NCBI GenBank assembly: GCA_030035585.1
Contig: CM057481.1
Span: forward strand, 6,969,128-7,033,127
Source of the DNA: Dugong dugon
Taxonomy: Eukaryota; Chordata; Mammalia; Sirenia; Dugongidae
DNA length: 64,000 bases
Direction of reading: 5' to 3'
The position numbers and the translations under genes were made by a program. Of the stretch, positions 12,050-25,586 are shown piece after piece (position 1 is the first letter of the stretch; the number at the start of each line of letters is the position of its first letter). The notes below the pieces were generated by a model that searched no databases, had not been told where the DNA came from, and saw nothing but the letters and a program-made list of their open reading frames with translations.

Positions 12050-12745
12050 ACAGTTCTAAACCTTTGGTGTCAAGTAGGTCCTTTTGGCAGATGGTGAAGC
12101 CCGGGGACCTCTTGTCCCAGTAATGTTTTTAAATGAAGAAAATCAATGTTATCAGAATACATGATATTGAAGAGCATATTTGTGATCTAAGTGAAACCTG
12201 GGCTTCCGTATTAACACGTTAAATAACATGATCTGGTGGCAAGTCTAATAACTACTGTAGTTTTGGAGTAATAAGAAGTAATTGTGGAATAAATGGCATT
12301 TCCGGCACCTGAAACGACAATAAAGTGATACAAAAATATATGTGATTTATATTGTGACAAAGTCACAGGTACTATTATTATCACTGTGGTTTGTTGTCTA
12401 CACTTATATTGAACTAGTTGTTTTCAAGTTAGTTTTGACTCATGGCAGCCCCATGAGTTTCAGAGTAGAAATATGCTCCATAGGATTTCAGCGGCTGTGA
12501 CCTTTTGGAAATACATCACCAGGACTTTTGGGTGGGTTCGAACCACCAAACTTTTGGTTAGTAGCTGAGCAGTTAATCATTTGTGCTACCCCGGGACTCC
12601 ATTTATATTGAAGAGGATACTAAATTTCAGTTAGAGGTTGGTGAAAATATACACTTCCCCCATTCATGTTTGCATATTCCTTCTGTTCTAAATATGTGCC
12701 CCTGCCAAGTGTCCATGGATCCCACATTAAAAACCCCTGATCTAA
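12050..12745. mobile_element. Possible old DNA-transposon remnant, split by an AfroSINE
   Basis: It begins 'cagttctaaacctttgg' and ends 'aaaaacccctga', a pair of ends resembling hAT elements that start CAGTGGTTCT. The interior is AT-rich without coding sequence and is interrupted at 12414-12602 by a SINE. The assignment rests mainly on these ends. Confidence 0.4.
12414..12602 (-). mobile_element. AfroSINE, diverged
   Basis: Antisense copy of the form containing the 'ggctgtgaccttttgg' segment. The 10-bp target duplication TTATATTGAA is identical at 12404-12413 and 12603-12612, which places the insertion exactly. Confidence 0.9.
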
Positions 12746-13639
12746 CCATAAATCACCCATTAATAATTTTGCTTGAACCAATTATTTCCTAGAGATTGAA
12801 GATGATGGTTTTCCTAAATCTGTTCTTCTTTTCACTTTTAGAGCTGTGATTTTTCTTTAAAGAACTTTCTGTTACTAAAACAGTTCGGTTACCCAGAAAT
12901 ATTATTCAAACAGAATAAATAATATCCATTTTGCATATGAAATTACTGACACTCAGGTTAAGTGACATGGCCACGGTCAAATAGCCAAAAGGTCTAGAAA
13001 TGGAACTTGATCCATATCCCGGTCGCTCCACGCCCTTCTGCTGGATCTAAATTCCATTCTACCACTAGTTTGCTAGCCTGCATCGTCCCTCCTCTGTAGG
13101 ACCGCCTTGTCAAGCTCTGACTTGAAGGTTGGCGCTTCTTTCTCATTTCCATTTTCTCCAGTCTTCCTCAGCCATACTGATCCTTTCTGTGAGCACACTC
13201 TGGGTTGTCCCTGGTGGGTCCCCAAGTTGACAGAAAACTCCTGAGTGTCCTTGCCAACAAAGGTCAGAGTGACAAATCACTTCCCTCAACTCAGTACCAA
13301 ACTTGCATTCATAGTCTCAGATAAAATGTGTCTGTGGAAACAACATTTTCTGTGTCAACTCATCTCGAGCTTATTCTCAACAAAAATTCCCAAGCCATTT
13401 TCACACAGGCTGCTGCATCTTGTACTTGGGCAAGTGGTAGGCTGGACCTGGGAAGCTCACCCCCTGGAAGAATTCTTCCTATATTTTGATAAGTTTGAAG
13501 ACAAGATGACCCGGAGACTATTCTATTTCTGGAAGCGAAACATTATCTAGGAGAATAACAATCAAATATACTTTTTTACTTATTTAAGTGGGATGATGTG
13601 TAGACTGTTGTTCAGCTTAGCTCATTTATTTAGTCAAAC

Positions 13640-13900
13640 AGCCATTTGTTTCAATAGTCGCTCATTCAAACAGTCAATCATTCAAACAGCCTTTTACACC
13701 AGCCACCCATCCACCAGCCCACCCATCCACCCATCCATTCAGTGTTCGCCAAGTACTGTATCTCCAGGAACTGTGAGAGACACTAGGGATACAGCCGAAA
13801 ACCAGACAGTCCTGATTCCTGCCTCATAGTTTATGTTCTAGACAGGAAACAAGCAAAGATAAATGAACATGAAAATTCTAGAATCTGATACGGGCCGTGA
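13640..13900 (+). mobile_element. L2-like LINE fragment with a CCAY-rich repeat
   Basis: 'cattcagtgttcgccaag', 'actagggatacagccg' and 'tttatgttctagac' follow the L2 3' order. A CCACCCATCCACC low-complexity run (13705-13738) precedes it. Confidence 0.65.
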
Positions 13901-14654
13901 CGCCTACAACATAGGAGGAGTAATGGAAGAAGGGGTACTTTAGATGGACAAGCTCCCGAAGAGACAGCACCGGAACGGAGACCTCGCCTGAACTCCAAGT
14001 GCTAGTCTTTGTGTCCAGAGACAGTGACACAAGGCTTCTGCTTTTAAAGAGCTTTCCACCTGTAGGCAGGTGATGTACTGTAGAAAGTCCCTAACAGAAG
14101 AGTCTTGCCAGGGGGAGGATGTAGCTAGATGTGCACCCCCTTTGCTGTCTCAAAGCAAGGGTTTTGGCAGGACTTTTCTTGTTGTTATGTATCCATATAG
14201 ATTAAAAGAGCAGTGCCACGCATGTGGTGTTGATGTTACCCAGCATGCAGTCTTTCTCCTGGCATACTGTTAGGTACAGGAGAACATTTGGTGGAGAAGC
14301 CTTAATGCTTAACAGCCAGGTTTAATGATGCATTCCTGGGTCAGGAGGTTTGTTAACAAGCAGTTCTCAACTGAGCTATTTGGGGGAAAAATATAAAACA
14401 AAATATAGACTTTATTTTTGCCCAACAATCTTTTGGGAGAATTCAGGAGCACATGGCAATAGGTATATCCTTCCTTGGGAGCTTATTGAATAAATATGTC
14501 TTTTTAAAGTCATTTAGACTCCTTGATTTTCTTCAACCCACTCCTTCCTACTATCACTGAGATGCACGTCGAGGAAGACACTAGCTCCTGGCGCAGGATA
14601 TAAATTAGTGGCCCATTAGCTGTCCCTTTTATTTGCCCTACCCAGAATTTCTTA

Positions 14655-15830
14655 ACTAATTTGAAGCACAGACAGTGCTCGCTTTGCATGGGTAGTATGA
14701 GACTGTAAAAATGACCATGGGACCTAAAACCATGCAAAGCAATCTTAACAATAATGGGGAAAATTGCAATTGTTCTGTGACCTTTAAAAAATTTTGTCAA
14801 ACATTAACGTTCTCTTACCAGCAGTTATAATATAAACGTATCAGGAAAAAAAAAAAAAAAAAAGACAACTGATGCTTATTTAGTGCACCGTAATTGAAAA
14901 CATTAGAAACATTAAGAATGAAAGCGTTTTCTTTCCTTGTAAAACAATTATCAGGATGACGCAGTGGTTAAGAGCTCAGCTGCTAACCAAAGGGTCTGCA
15001 GTTTGGATCCACCAGCAGCTCTCTGGAAATCTTACGCGGTGGTTCCACTCTGTCCGATAGGGTCACTATGAGTTGGAAGGCAAAGTTTTTTTTTTGGTTT
15101 AGTTTGAGCGGTGCTTGCCTTGGCTGTCGTTGTTATGTAACGTAGGATATGGTCCAAGCGTCTTTTCTATGCCTCAGCAAATTGTCATACTCCTTTCTAA
15201 GTTTGGATCAACTTCCAACATTTTGCCCTTTGCCTTTTCAGTGTATGGAGTTTTATGAAATGTGAAGTTTTTGTTGGTGTTACTTCCTGTGGTGTACCAT
15301 CTTCCTTTTCACCACAACCACTGTCTTCATCACAACCACTGTCTTCATTTATGTTCGTCAGTCCGCCCTCATGAGGTTCCTCTGCCTGCATAGCTAGTCT
15401 CTTGAACAGCAATATGGTCCGCATTCCCAAGGTCACCTCTTTTCTTCTGTAACTCCATTTACATTGGAATCAAAGTTTACTTCTAGCATTATCACTTTTT
15501 GCTTCTTTGCTGCTCTTTCAAATTTGTTGAGCAGTTCCCTCTTCCAAGTATCCATTTTTTTAAAATGTCACATGTGTTTATCACCGGGAGATAAGGAGGC
15601 AACACAGCTACATGCTTTGCTGTCTGTGGGGGACCTGAGCAGTGACCAATCACCAGCTGACGTTGAAGGAAATAGCATGCTTGCTCACTGATCACGATAT
15701 CTACCTGTTACTTACCTAGTGACTTGTGGACTGAAGAGCTAGTAGTGAAGTTTGTGCTTTATGCAGTTACTCACAGTTAATATACCACGGAAACTGAAAT
15801 TTGAATCATGTTTTTGGGGACTGTGTTATT
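14655..15830 (-). mobile_element. DNA-transposon-like remnant, interrupted by an AfroSINE
   Basis: The segment 14655-14870 ('ctcgctttgcatgggtag', 'ccatgcaaagcaatctt') looks like the end of a pogo/Tigger-type element. 15110-15700 contains a degraded minus-strand frame with an acidic Cys-Asp repeat (EDSGCDEDSGCGEKEDG, 15197-15436). An A18 run sits at 14848-14865, and the SINE at 14952-15101 separates the two parts. I cannot name the family or show transposase motifs. Confidence 0.4.
14952..15101 (+). mobile_element. AfroSINE
   Basis: Head 'gatgacgcagtggttaag', decayed core with 'tatgagttggaaggc', tail T9GGTTTAG. Confidence 0.9.
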
Positions 15831-16094
15831 ATTTGTGATAACTGAAATTTGTTCATATAAAAACCGAGTAACAACAACTACTGCCTGTAGTTGGCAGAAT
15901 TTAAATATGCGAGACGTGTAGCAATCCCAATTCCCAGCTTCTCTTGGGGGGAAAACAACAGCAACACATACGACAACAGTTGTTCCACATTTCCACATGG
16001 AATCAGTTGGCTAGAGCTAAGTGGTGACTGCCACCTTGGAATAATGCGTGCCCAGTTCCCACCATTCCTGATTATCAGACACCATGAATTGTCA

Positions 16095-16262
16095 CAGAGC
16101 CCTGGTGGCGTAGTGGTTAAGTGTTTGGCTGCTCACCAAAAGGTCAGCAGTTCAAATCCACCAGCTGCTCCTTGGAAACCCTATGGGGCAGTTCTACTCT
16201 GTCCTATAGTGTCGCCATTAGTCAGAATTGACTTGACGGCAATGAGTTTGGTTTTGGTTTTG
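16095..16262 (+). mobile_element. AfroSINE
   Basis: Well-preserved copy, 'gagccctggtggcgtag' to 'ggttttggttt'. The target duplication TGAATTGTCA is identical at 16085-16094 and 16263-16272. Confidence 0.94.
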
Positions 16263-16307
16263 TGAATTGTCATCTACTAGTGTGTGTATTATCAGTTTGG
16301 CCCTCTA

Positions 16308-16508
16308 TTGTTGTGCTGTCCAGTGCAGTGATTACCAGTCAGTCACATGTGACTATTTAAAGCTAAATAAAATAAGATTAAAATTCAATTTCGCAGTCAC
16401 TTGAACACATTTCAATACCCTCATGCACCTAGTAGCTACTATATCAGGCAGGACCGAAGGTAGAACATTTCCATCACTGCAGAAAGTTCCACTGAACAGC
16501 GCTGCTCT
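16308..16508. mobile_element. hAT-Charlie-like short DNA element
   Basis: The same family signature as at 11135: a left end TTGTGCTGTCCAGT and a right end with inverted ACTGAACAGCGC. The interior is AT-rich with CACATGTGACTATTTAAA. About 200 bp, non-coding. Confidence 0.72.
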
Positions 16509-16828
16509 ATAGGCAATGATCTATATTAGCTAAATTATTACAGATGTAGGGATATTAATAACATGGAAAATTCAATACTCTATTTCCCTCGCAACAGGAC
16601 ATGTTCTCAATCAGAAAAGGAGAGCATAATAAGGTTCTTCAGGAAGAAAGACAATATACAAATATAAAGCTGGTATATTCGAATATATAGGAATCTTAGG
16701 TTCAAGCTGGTATTTTTATAGATCCTTTTGGATTATTGGGTCTACTAACTTAAATATTAGGCAAACCGTATAGTGTCTTGTGCTAAGCACAGCTTGAAAA
16801 ATGGTGTTGAGTGAAAAAGGTTGCAAAT

Positions 16829-17033
16829 CCTAAAGACACCCATTGCCATTGAGTCTATTCCAGCTGATAGCAACCCTATAGCACAGAATAGAATTGCCCC
16901 ATAGGGTTTTTTAGGCTATGATTTTTATGAGAGCACATAGCCAAGTCTCTTCTCTCTTGGAGTGGCTGTGGGGTTCGAACTGCTGACCTTTCAGTTAGCA
17001 GCTGAGCACTTAGCCGTTTGCCACCAGAGCTCC
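16829..17033 (-). mobile_element. AfroSINE, long form
   Basis: Antisense. It includes the 'aggctatgatttttatgag' segment and a head with GTTCGAACTGCTGACC and CCACCAGAGCTCC. Confidence 0.9.
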
Positions 17034-17234
17034 TTTGTTGAAATATCAATGCAGCTAAAGCTGGAGAGGAGGAAGAAGTGATAACAAGGTAACTAATTCC
17101 TGTACTGGCCTCCAGTGACGTTTGTATTAAGATGGAGAAGGAGAACACAGTGAAAGATCGTATTAGAGGACGGAGGTAGGTGAGTGGAATGTGCAAAAAT
17201 GGGGTGAAGTTTTAAATGTGGAATAAACAAGGTC

Positions 17235-20200
17235 GTTGTTGTTGTTGTTAGGTGCCATTGACTCCGTTCCGGCTCATAGCGACCCTACGTACAACAGAAC
17301 GAAACATTGCCCGGTCCTCTGCCATCCTCATGATCACTGTTATGCTTAAGCCCATTGTTGCAGCCACTGTGTCAGTGCATCTCTTTGAGGGTCTTCCTCT
17401 TTTTCACTGACCCTCTACTTTACCAAGCACGATGTCCTTCTCCAGGGACTGATCGCTCCTTGTAACATGTCTAAAGTATATGAGACGTAGTCTCGCCATC
17501 CTTGCTTCTAAGGAGCATCCTGGTTGTACTTCTTCCAAGACAGATTTGTTTGTTTTTTTTGGCAGCCCATGGTACATTCAATATTCTTCTCCAACACCAC
17601 AATTCAAAGGTGTCAATTCTTCTTCGATCTTCCTTGTTCAGTGTCCAGCTTTCACATGCATAGGAGGCGATTGAAAACACCATGGCTTGGGTCAGGTGCA
17701 TCTTAGTCTTCAAGGGGACATCTTTGCTTTTCAACGCTTTAAAGAGGTCTTTTGCAGCAGATTTGCCTAATACAACGCGGCTCTTGATTTCTTGACTGCT
17801 GCTTCCATGGGTGTTGATTGTAGATCCAAGTAAAATGAAATCCTTGACAACTTCAATCTTTTCTCCGTTTATCAGGATGTTGCTTATTGGTGCACTTGTG
17901 AGGATTTTTGTTTTCTTTATGTTGAGGTGTAATCCATACTGAAGGCTGTGGTCTTTGATCTTCATCAGTAAGTGCTTCACGTCCTTTCCCTTTCAGCAAG
18001 CAAGGTTGTATCATCTGCATAACACAGGTTGTTAATGAGTCTTCCTCCAATTCTGATGCCACATTCTTCTTCATATAGTCCAGCTTCCCAGATTATTTGC
18101 TCAGAATACAGATTGAATAGGTACGGTGAAAGGATACAACACTGACGCACACCTTTCCTGACTTTAAACCACACAGTGTCGCCTCGTTCTGTTTGAACAA
18201 TTGCCTCTTGATCTATGTACAGTTTCCTCATGAGCACAATTAAGTGTTCTGGAATTCCCATTCTTCGCAATGTTATGCATAATTGGTTATGATCTACACA
18301 GCTGAATGCATTTACATAGTCAATAAAACATAGGTAAACATCTCTCTGGTATTCTCTGCTTTCAGCCAGGATCCATCTGATATCAGCAGTGATATCCCTG
18401 GTTCCACGTCCTCTTCTGAATCCGACTTGAATTTCTGGCAGTTCCCTGTTGTTATACTGCTGCAGTCACTTTTGAATGATCTTCAGGAAAATTTTACTTG
18501 GGTGTTATATTAATGATATTGTTCGATAATTTCCACATTCGGTGAGATCACCTTTCTTGGGAATAGGCATGAATATAGATCTCTTCTAGTCGGTTGGCCG
18601 GGTAGCCGTCTTCCAAGTTTCTTGGCATAGACCAGTGAGTACTTCCAGCGCTGCATCTTTTTGTTAAAACGTCTCAGTTGGTATTCCGTCAATTCCTGGA
18701 GCTTTGTTTTTCACCAATGCCTTCAGCACAGCTTGGACTTCGTCCTTCAGTACCATTGGTTCCTGCTCATACGGTACCTTCTGAAATGGCTGAATGTTGA
18801 CCAGTCCTTTTTGGTATAGTGACTCTTTGTATTCCTTCCATCTTCTTTTGATGCTTGCTGAGTCATTTAATATTTTCCCCATAGAATCCTTCAATATTGC
18901 AACTCGAGGCTTGAATTTTTTCTTTCAGCTTGAGAAATGCAGAGCATGTTCTTCCCTTTTGGTTTTCCATCTCCAGGTCTTTGCACATGTCATTATAATA
19001 CTTTACTTTGTCTTCTCCGGTGGCCCTTTGAAGTCTTCTTCAACTCTTTTACTTCATCATTTCTTCGTTTTGCTTTAGCTGCTCGACGTTCAAGGGCAAG
19101 TTTCAGAGTCTCTTCTGACATCCGTTTTGGTCTTTTCTTTTTTTTTAAATTGTACTTCAGGTGAAGGCTTACAGAACAAATAGTTTCTCATGGAACAGCA
19201 GTACACATATTGTTTTATGACATTGGTTAACAGCCCCACAACATGTCAACCCTCTAACTTCTCAACCTTTTTTTTTTGGTGAAAATACACATAGCCAAAG
19301 ATACACCGTTTCAAAAATTTCTACATGCACAGTTCAGTGACATTGACTACGCTCTTCCAGTTGTGCTGTAATTCTCACTTAAGATGAAGGCTTACAGAAC
19401 AAAATAGTTTCTCATTTAACAGTTACTACACATGTTGCCCTATGACAATGGTTAACAATCTCACAACACATCAACAATATCCTTACTCAACCTTGGGTTC
19501 CCTATCACCAGCTTCGTTGTCCACTTCTGCCTTCTGGCCCTTGTCACTGGACTCCTGTACCTCGTTAGTCTCATTTGGTTTTATGGGGCTGTCCACTCCC
19601 AGGCTGAACGGTGAACCTCAGAGATAACTTTACCACTGAGCTAAAACGGTGTCTGGGGGCCATACTCTCGAGGTTTCTCCAGTCTCCTTTAGGCCATTAA
19701 ATCTGGTCTTTTTTTTTTGTGAGTTAGAATTATGTTCTACATCCTTCTCCAGCTCTGTCCAGAACCCTCTGTTGTGATCCTGGTCAGAGCAGTCAGTGGT
19801 GGTAGCTGGGCACTATCTAGCTGTACTGGACTCAGTCCGGTGGAGGCCTTGGTAGCTGTGGACCATTAGTCCTTCGGACTGATCTTTTCCTTGTATCCTG
19901 TTCTCTTCATTCTCCCTTGCTCCCGACGGGATGAGACCAGTGGAGTATCTTAGATGGCCGCTCACAAGCTTTTAAGACCCCAGACACTACTCACCAAGGT
20001 AGAATGTAGAGCATAGTCTTTATAAGCTGTGTCATGCCAATTGAGCTAGATGTTCCCCAAGACGTTTTGGTCTTTTCTTTCTTTCCTGTCTTTTTAATGA
20101 CCTCTTGCTTTCTTCATGTATGATGTGCTTGATGTCATTCCACAACTGGTCTGATCTTCGGTCATTAGCATTCAGTGCGTCAAATTTGTTCTTGAGATGG

Positions 20201-21345
20201 TCTCTAAATTCAGGTGGGATATACTCAAGGTTATACTTCGGCTCTCGTGGACTTATTCTAATTTTCTTCAGTTTCAACTTGAATTTCCATAACAGCAATT
20301 GATGGTCTGTTCTGCAGTCGGCCCCTGGCCTTGTTCTGACTGATGTTATTGAGCTTTTCCGTCATCTCGTCCCACAGATGTAGTCGATTTGATTCCTGTG
20401 TAGTCCATTTGGCAAGGTCCACGTGTATAGTTGCCGTTTATGTTGGTGAAGAAATGTATTTTCAGTGAAGAAATCATTGGTCTTGCAAAATTCTGTCATG
20501 CGATCTCCAACATCGTTTCTATCACCAAGGCCATATTTTCCAACTATCAATCCTTCTTTGCTTCCAACTTTCACATTCCAATCTCCAGTAATTATCCATG
20601 CATTCTGATTGCATGTTTGATCAATTTCATACTACAGAAGTTGGTAAAAATCTTGAATTTCTTCATCTTTGGCCTTAGTAGTTGGTGCATAAATTTGAAT
20701 AATAGCCGTATTAACTGGTCTTCCTTGTAGGCGTATGGATATTATCCTATCACTGACAGCGTTGTACTTGAGGATAGATCTTGAAATGTTCTTTTTGACG
20801 ATGAATGCAACGCCATTCCTCTTCAAGTTGTCATTCCCGGCATAGTAGACCGTATGATTGTCCAGTTCAGAATGGCCAGTACCAGTCCATTTCAGCTCAC
20901 TAATGCCTAGGATATCAGTGTTTATGCATTCCATTTCATTTTTGACAACTTCCGATTTTCTTAGATTCATACTTTGTACGTTCCGCGTTCTGATTATTAA
21001 TGGATGTTTGCAGCTGTCTCTTCTCATTTTGAGTCACGCCACATCAGCAAATGAAGGTTCCGAAAGCTTGACTCCGTCCACATCATTAAGGTCGACTCTA
21101 CTTCGAGGAGGCAGCTCTTCCCCAGTCATATTTTGAGTGCCTTCCAGCTGGAGATGCTCATCTTCCGGCACTGTATCATACAGTGTTCCACTGCTATTTA
21201 TAAAGTTTTCACCGGCTAAATCTTTTCAGAACTAGACGACTGGGTCCTTCCTCCTAGTCTGTGTTAGTCTGGAAGCTCAGCTGAAACCTGTCCACCATGG
21301 GTGACCCTGCTGGTATTTGAATACCAGTGGCATATCTTGTGTGTT
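17235..21345 (-). mobile_element. RTE (BovB-like) LINE, near full length, decayed and interrupted
   Basis: Read on the minus strand, the pieces follow the order of an RTE LINE. An APE-type endonuclease lies at 20360-21030 (ISELKWTG with Glu near 20896-20898, IQIYAPT, then TWTLPNG and NQIDYI). A lysine/arginine-rich linker is at 20080-20300. The reverse transcriptase spans about 17980-18900 (LVKNKAPGIDGIPTE, then VRQ.CILSPYLFNLY, then YADD at 18010-18021), with a C-terminal region at 17471-17980. The 3' end is a GTT-type simple repeat at 17235. Without the inserted L1 (19141-20062) the element is about 3.2 kb, close to the usual RTE length. The frame is broken repeatedly, and one conserved Gly of the VRQG motif is Cys, so it is inactive. 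Confidence 0.93.
19141..20062 (-). mobile_element. L1 3' end inserted into the RTE element
   Basis: The insert interrupts the RTE linker region. On the minus strand it ends in a poly-A (poly-T at 19141-19148 on +). The 18-bp target duplication CGTTTTGGTCTTTTCTTT is at 19123-19140 and 20063-20080, identical on both sides. The sequence is non-coding, resembling an afrotherian L1 3'UTR. Within it, a block at about 19157-19255 recurs in diverged form at 19382-19490, separated by a T-run and an L1-3'UTR-like segment. It is 5' truncated. Confidence 0.88.
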
Positions 21346-21509
21346 GCATGTTGAATAAACAATGAGGCAGTATTTAAATCACATATCTATGTTATAGCTG
21401 TAAAGAGGGCATGCTGGATAGAAGAAGACCTTGAAGGAATTCACCCCATTCGTGTTTTTTTAAGCAACCATTTGTTGCTTAACAGCTTTTATTGTAAGGT
21501 AACATTCCC

Positions 21510-21690
21510 TGGGTTTGCTCTTGGCTACTAACCAAAAGGTTGTCAGTCCCAATCCGCAACGGAAGAAAGTCCTGGTGATTTACTTCCATAAGATCCCAGT
21601 CATTGAAAACCCTGTGGACTGCAGTTCTACTCTGAAACACGTGGAGTCACCATAAGTCGGAATTGACTCAATGGCAACAGGTTTGATTTT
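21510..21690 (+). mobile_element. AfroSINE, 'colinear CATTGAAAACCC' subfamily
   Basis: The head is partly lost. The middle reads 'cctggtgatttacttcc' then 'attgaaaaccctgtgg', and the tail is 'cggaattgactcaatgg'. This is a subfamily shared with the partial copies at 34199 and 37125. Confidence 0.85.
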
Positions 21691-22710
21691 ATTGCATGAC
21701 ATAAAATACGCTTTTATTGAAAAAACACAGAAACAAAAAAAATCCCTCATAACAACCCACTGAAGTAGGTACAAATATCAACTCTAAGGAAAAGGACGAT
21801 AAGGCTGAGAGAACTGAGGAAGAAAAATCAGCTTAGAAAGAGGAATTTTTTGTTTGAAACCGTGGATTTCCACATGCATTTCTTCTGTCGTTACAGCTTT
21901 AAAGATCTCAGAGCCTCATCTGTCATTGGCAGTTGACTTGATTAGGAGAAAAGTTTCAGCGGATGGAAAGAACAAAACTTTCTTCCTTTACAGGCCTTGG
22001 AGGTTTACAGATAAATGCTGAGCTGTATTTGCATACAAATCACTAACTTGAAAAAGTCTGCTTTCTTGACACTCTGGCAGTGGGGTTCACTGCAGTTTTT
22101 TGTTTTTTTGTTTTTTTTTTTAATGAATTGCTTCTTTGTTTTTAGAGGCAGTATGATTAACTTATTCTATTCTGGAGGCTAGCCGAGTGACATTAAAAGG
22201 TCTTTTGCTTCCTGGTTTGGAAACATTTGGAAATCAGTCGATACTGAGAGTTTTGATGTCTTTCTTTCTTTATTTTTTGATAGAATTTTCTGCATTTTTA
22301 TTGTTGCCAACGATTTAGCCTATTCTTTAGTTTTGAATGGATCATGTAATCGTCTTTATGTGTCCAGCTGTCTTTTGTTGCAAATCTCTTACATTGTTCA
22401 CTGCTGAATCAGATTAAAATGACTTTAGTGTGATGACATTTTTTTAAAAAGTCCCTTGGCTTCTGTGGAGGGTTCATCCTCCTGAATCGCAGCCCACTGC
22501 CGAGACACAAGGTAAACTTTTTTTCCCTCATTTTCAGGATTGGGTCTGTTAGATTCTGAGCTAAAATGAACACGTCTGAGCCTGTTTTTAATCATTCTCT
22601 TGGGGACCAATTTTCAAATAGTCTTGCTAATTTAAGTCAGTGATTCTTATCTTCATTGTGGACAAGAGACTACTTAGGAATGTTTTGCAAGCTGTAGACC
22701 GTAGAAAAGA

Positions 22711-22743
22711 ATGTGCGCATGCGTACACGCACGTATACATATA

Positions 22744-22805
<62 letters not shown>

Positions 22806-22806
22806 C
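22711..22806. repeat. 96-bp uninterrupted purine-pyrimidine alternating tract with (TA)n core
   Basis: Every step from 22711 to 22806 alternates purine and pyrimidine: GC/AC-rich 22711-22740, TG repeats, a (TA) run at 22752-22798, then GCACACAC. A second alternating block follows at 22821-22840. It gives rise to open frames of Tyr-Ile repeats on both strands that are not genes. Confidence 0.97.
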
Positions 22807-23310
22807 CTGCGCATGTGCTCGTGTGTGTGTGCACGCGCGTTTTGCGAACCGTTTCCGGAGAGTCATAGTAGACCTGGATGGAGCCCATCCGCGGACCCCA
22901 GGTTAGGGGGAAATCTGTAAACTCAAGAAGGAAAGGTCTCTAAATGCTGAGCCACATGACACACTGCCTTCCTCTTCACTCCCTCCTAAATTATCTCACC
23001 TGTCTACTCACCCCAGAAGCCTGCAGTATTCTTGATCCCTCTCTTCTCTTCTTCCCCATGAGCGAGTCCCATCAGCCCCACTTTAAGAACTATGTCTCGC
23101 CCTCTGTTCCTCCTGTCCTAGAGAGGGAACAACATTCATGTGCCGGGTCCCTTGGCTTCTCCCCCGCCCCATCATCTCCAGCGGGTGGTGGGGGAATTGC
23201 TTGGGAAAGCGATTGGCATTGATCTTTCCATCCCTTCCGAGGACCGACTTCGGAATTGTCTGTCTTAGAAGAAAGAAGCAAATTATCATTTTACCGACGT
23301 AAATATATGA

Positions 23311-23961
<651 letters not shown>

Positions 23962-24725
23962 TAATGAAAGGAAGAGGAAGACAGGGCCGAAACGCAAACC
24001 TTGTTAAGACGTTGGCTTTTTTCTTTTTGGAAAGTGAGTTACGTGAGCATGCAGCATACCTTGCAGATAGCACGTGGGACTGTGCTGAAAGACCGGGAGT
24101 GTACGAATAGCTTGCTGCTGGAGGAGCCACTTAGTGGAGAGGCAGCATTAACAGACAGCCAAGAGAGTGCTCTCATTGAAATAATGCTTTGTACTATTAG
24201 ACAAGCAGCTGAATATCATCCTCCCGTGGGAAGGGGGACAGGAAAAAGGGTGCCGACAGGGAACAAGAAGAAGACCTAGTTAGATGACAGGACAAAAATC
24301 ACTGAACTTTTTGCTGTGGCAAAATACTCTGTAGATGCAGAAAAGGTGAGTAATTTGTTACAGTCGGCTCAGTACTTTGATTTGGAAATATATACCACTG
24401 GACGATTAGAAAAGCATTTGGATGCCTTACTGCGCCAGATTCGGAATTTAGTAGAGAAGCACGCAGATGCGGATGTTTTGGAAGCATGTTCTAAAACTTA
24501 TGCACTGTGTAATGAAGAGTTTACAGTCTTCAACAGAGTAGATGTTTGAAGAAGTCAACTGATAGATGGATTGACAGATAAATGTAAGGGGCTTCTTGAA
24601 GATTTTCTACAAGGCGGGGAGGAACGTGCTAAAGGTGATGCCTATCAGGTGTTATCACCACTGAAGAGGATCTCTGCTTTTCTTAACGCCCACGATCTTT
24701 CAGAATGGGATTTGTGTGCTTGTAA

Positions 24726-25262
<537 letters not shown>

Positions 25263-25265
25263 TGA

Positions 25266-25430
<165 letters not shown>

Positions 25431-25433
25431 TGA

Positions 25434-25586
<153 letters not shown>

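Noticed and set aside
15197-15436. Acidic Cys-Asp repeat protein on the minus strand
   Set aside because: Short, in a degraded DNA-transposon-like region split by a SINE; no motif supports a host gene.
22627-22920. Four overlapping frames with Tyr-Ile repeats
   Set aside because: Translation of the TA/TG alternating tract in several frames.
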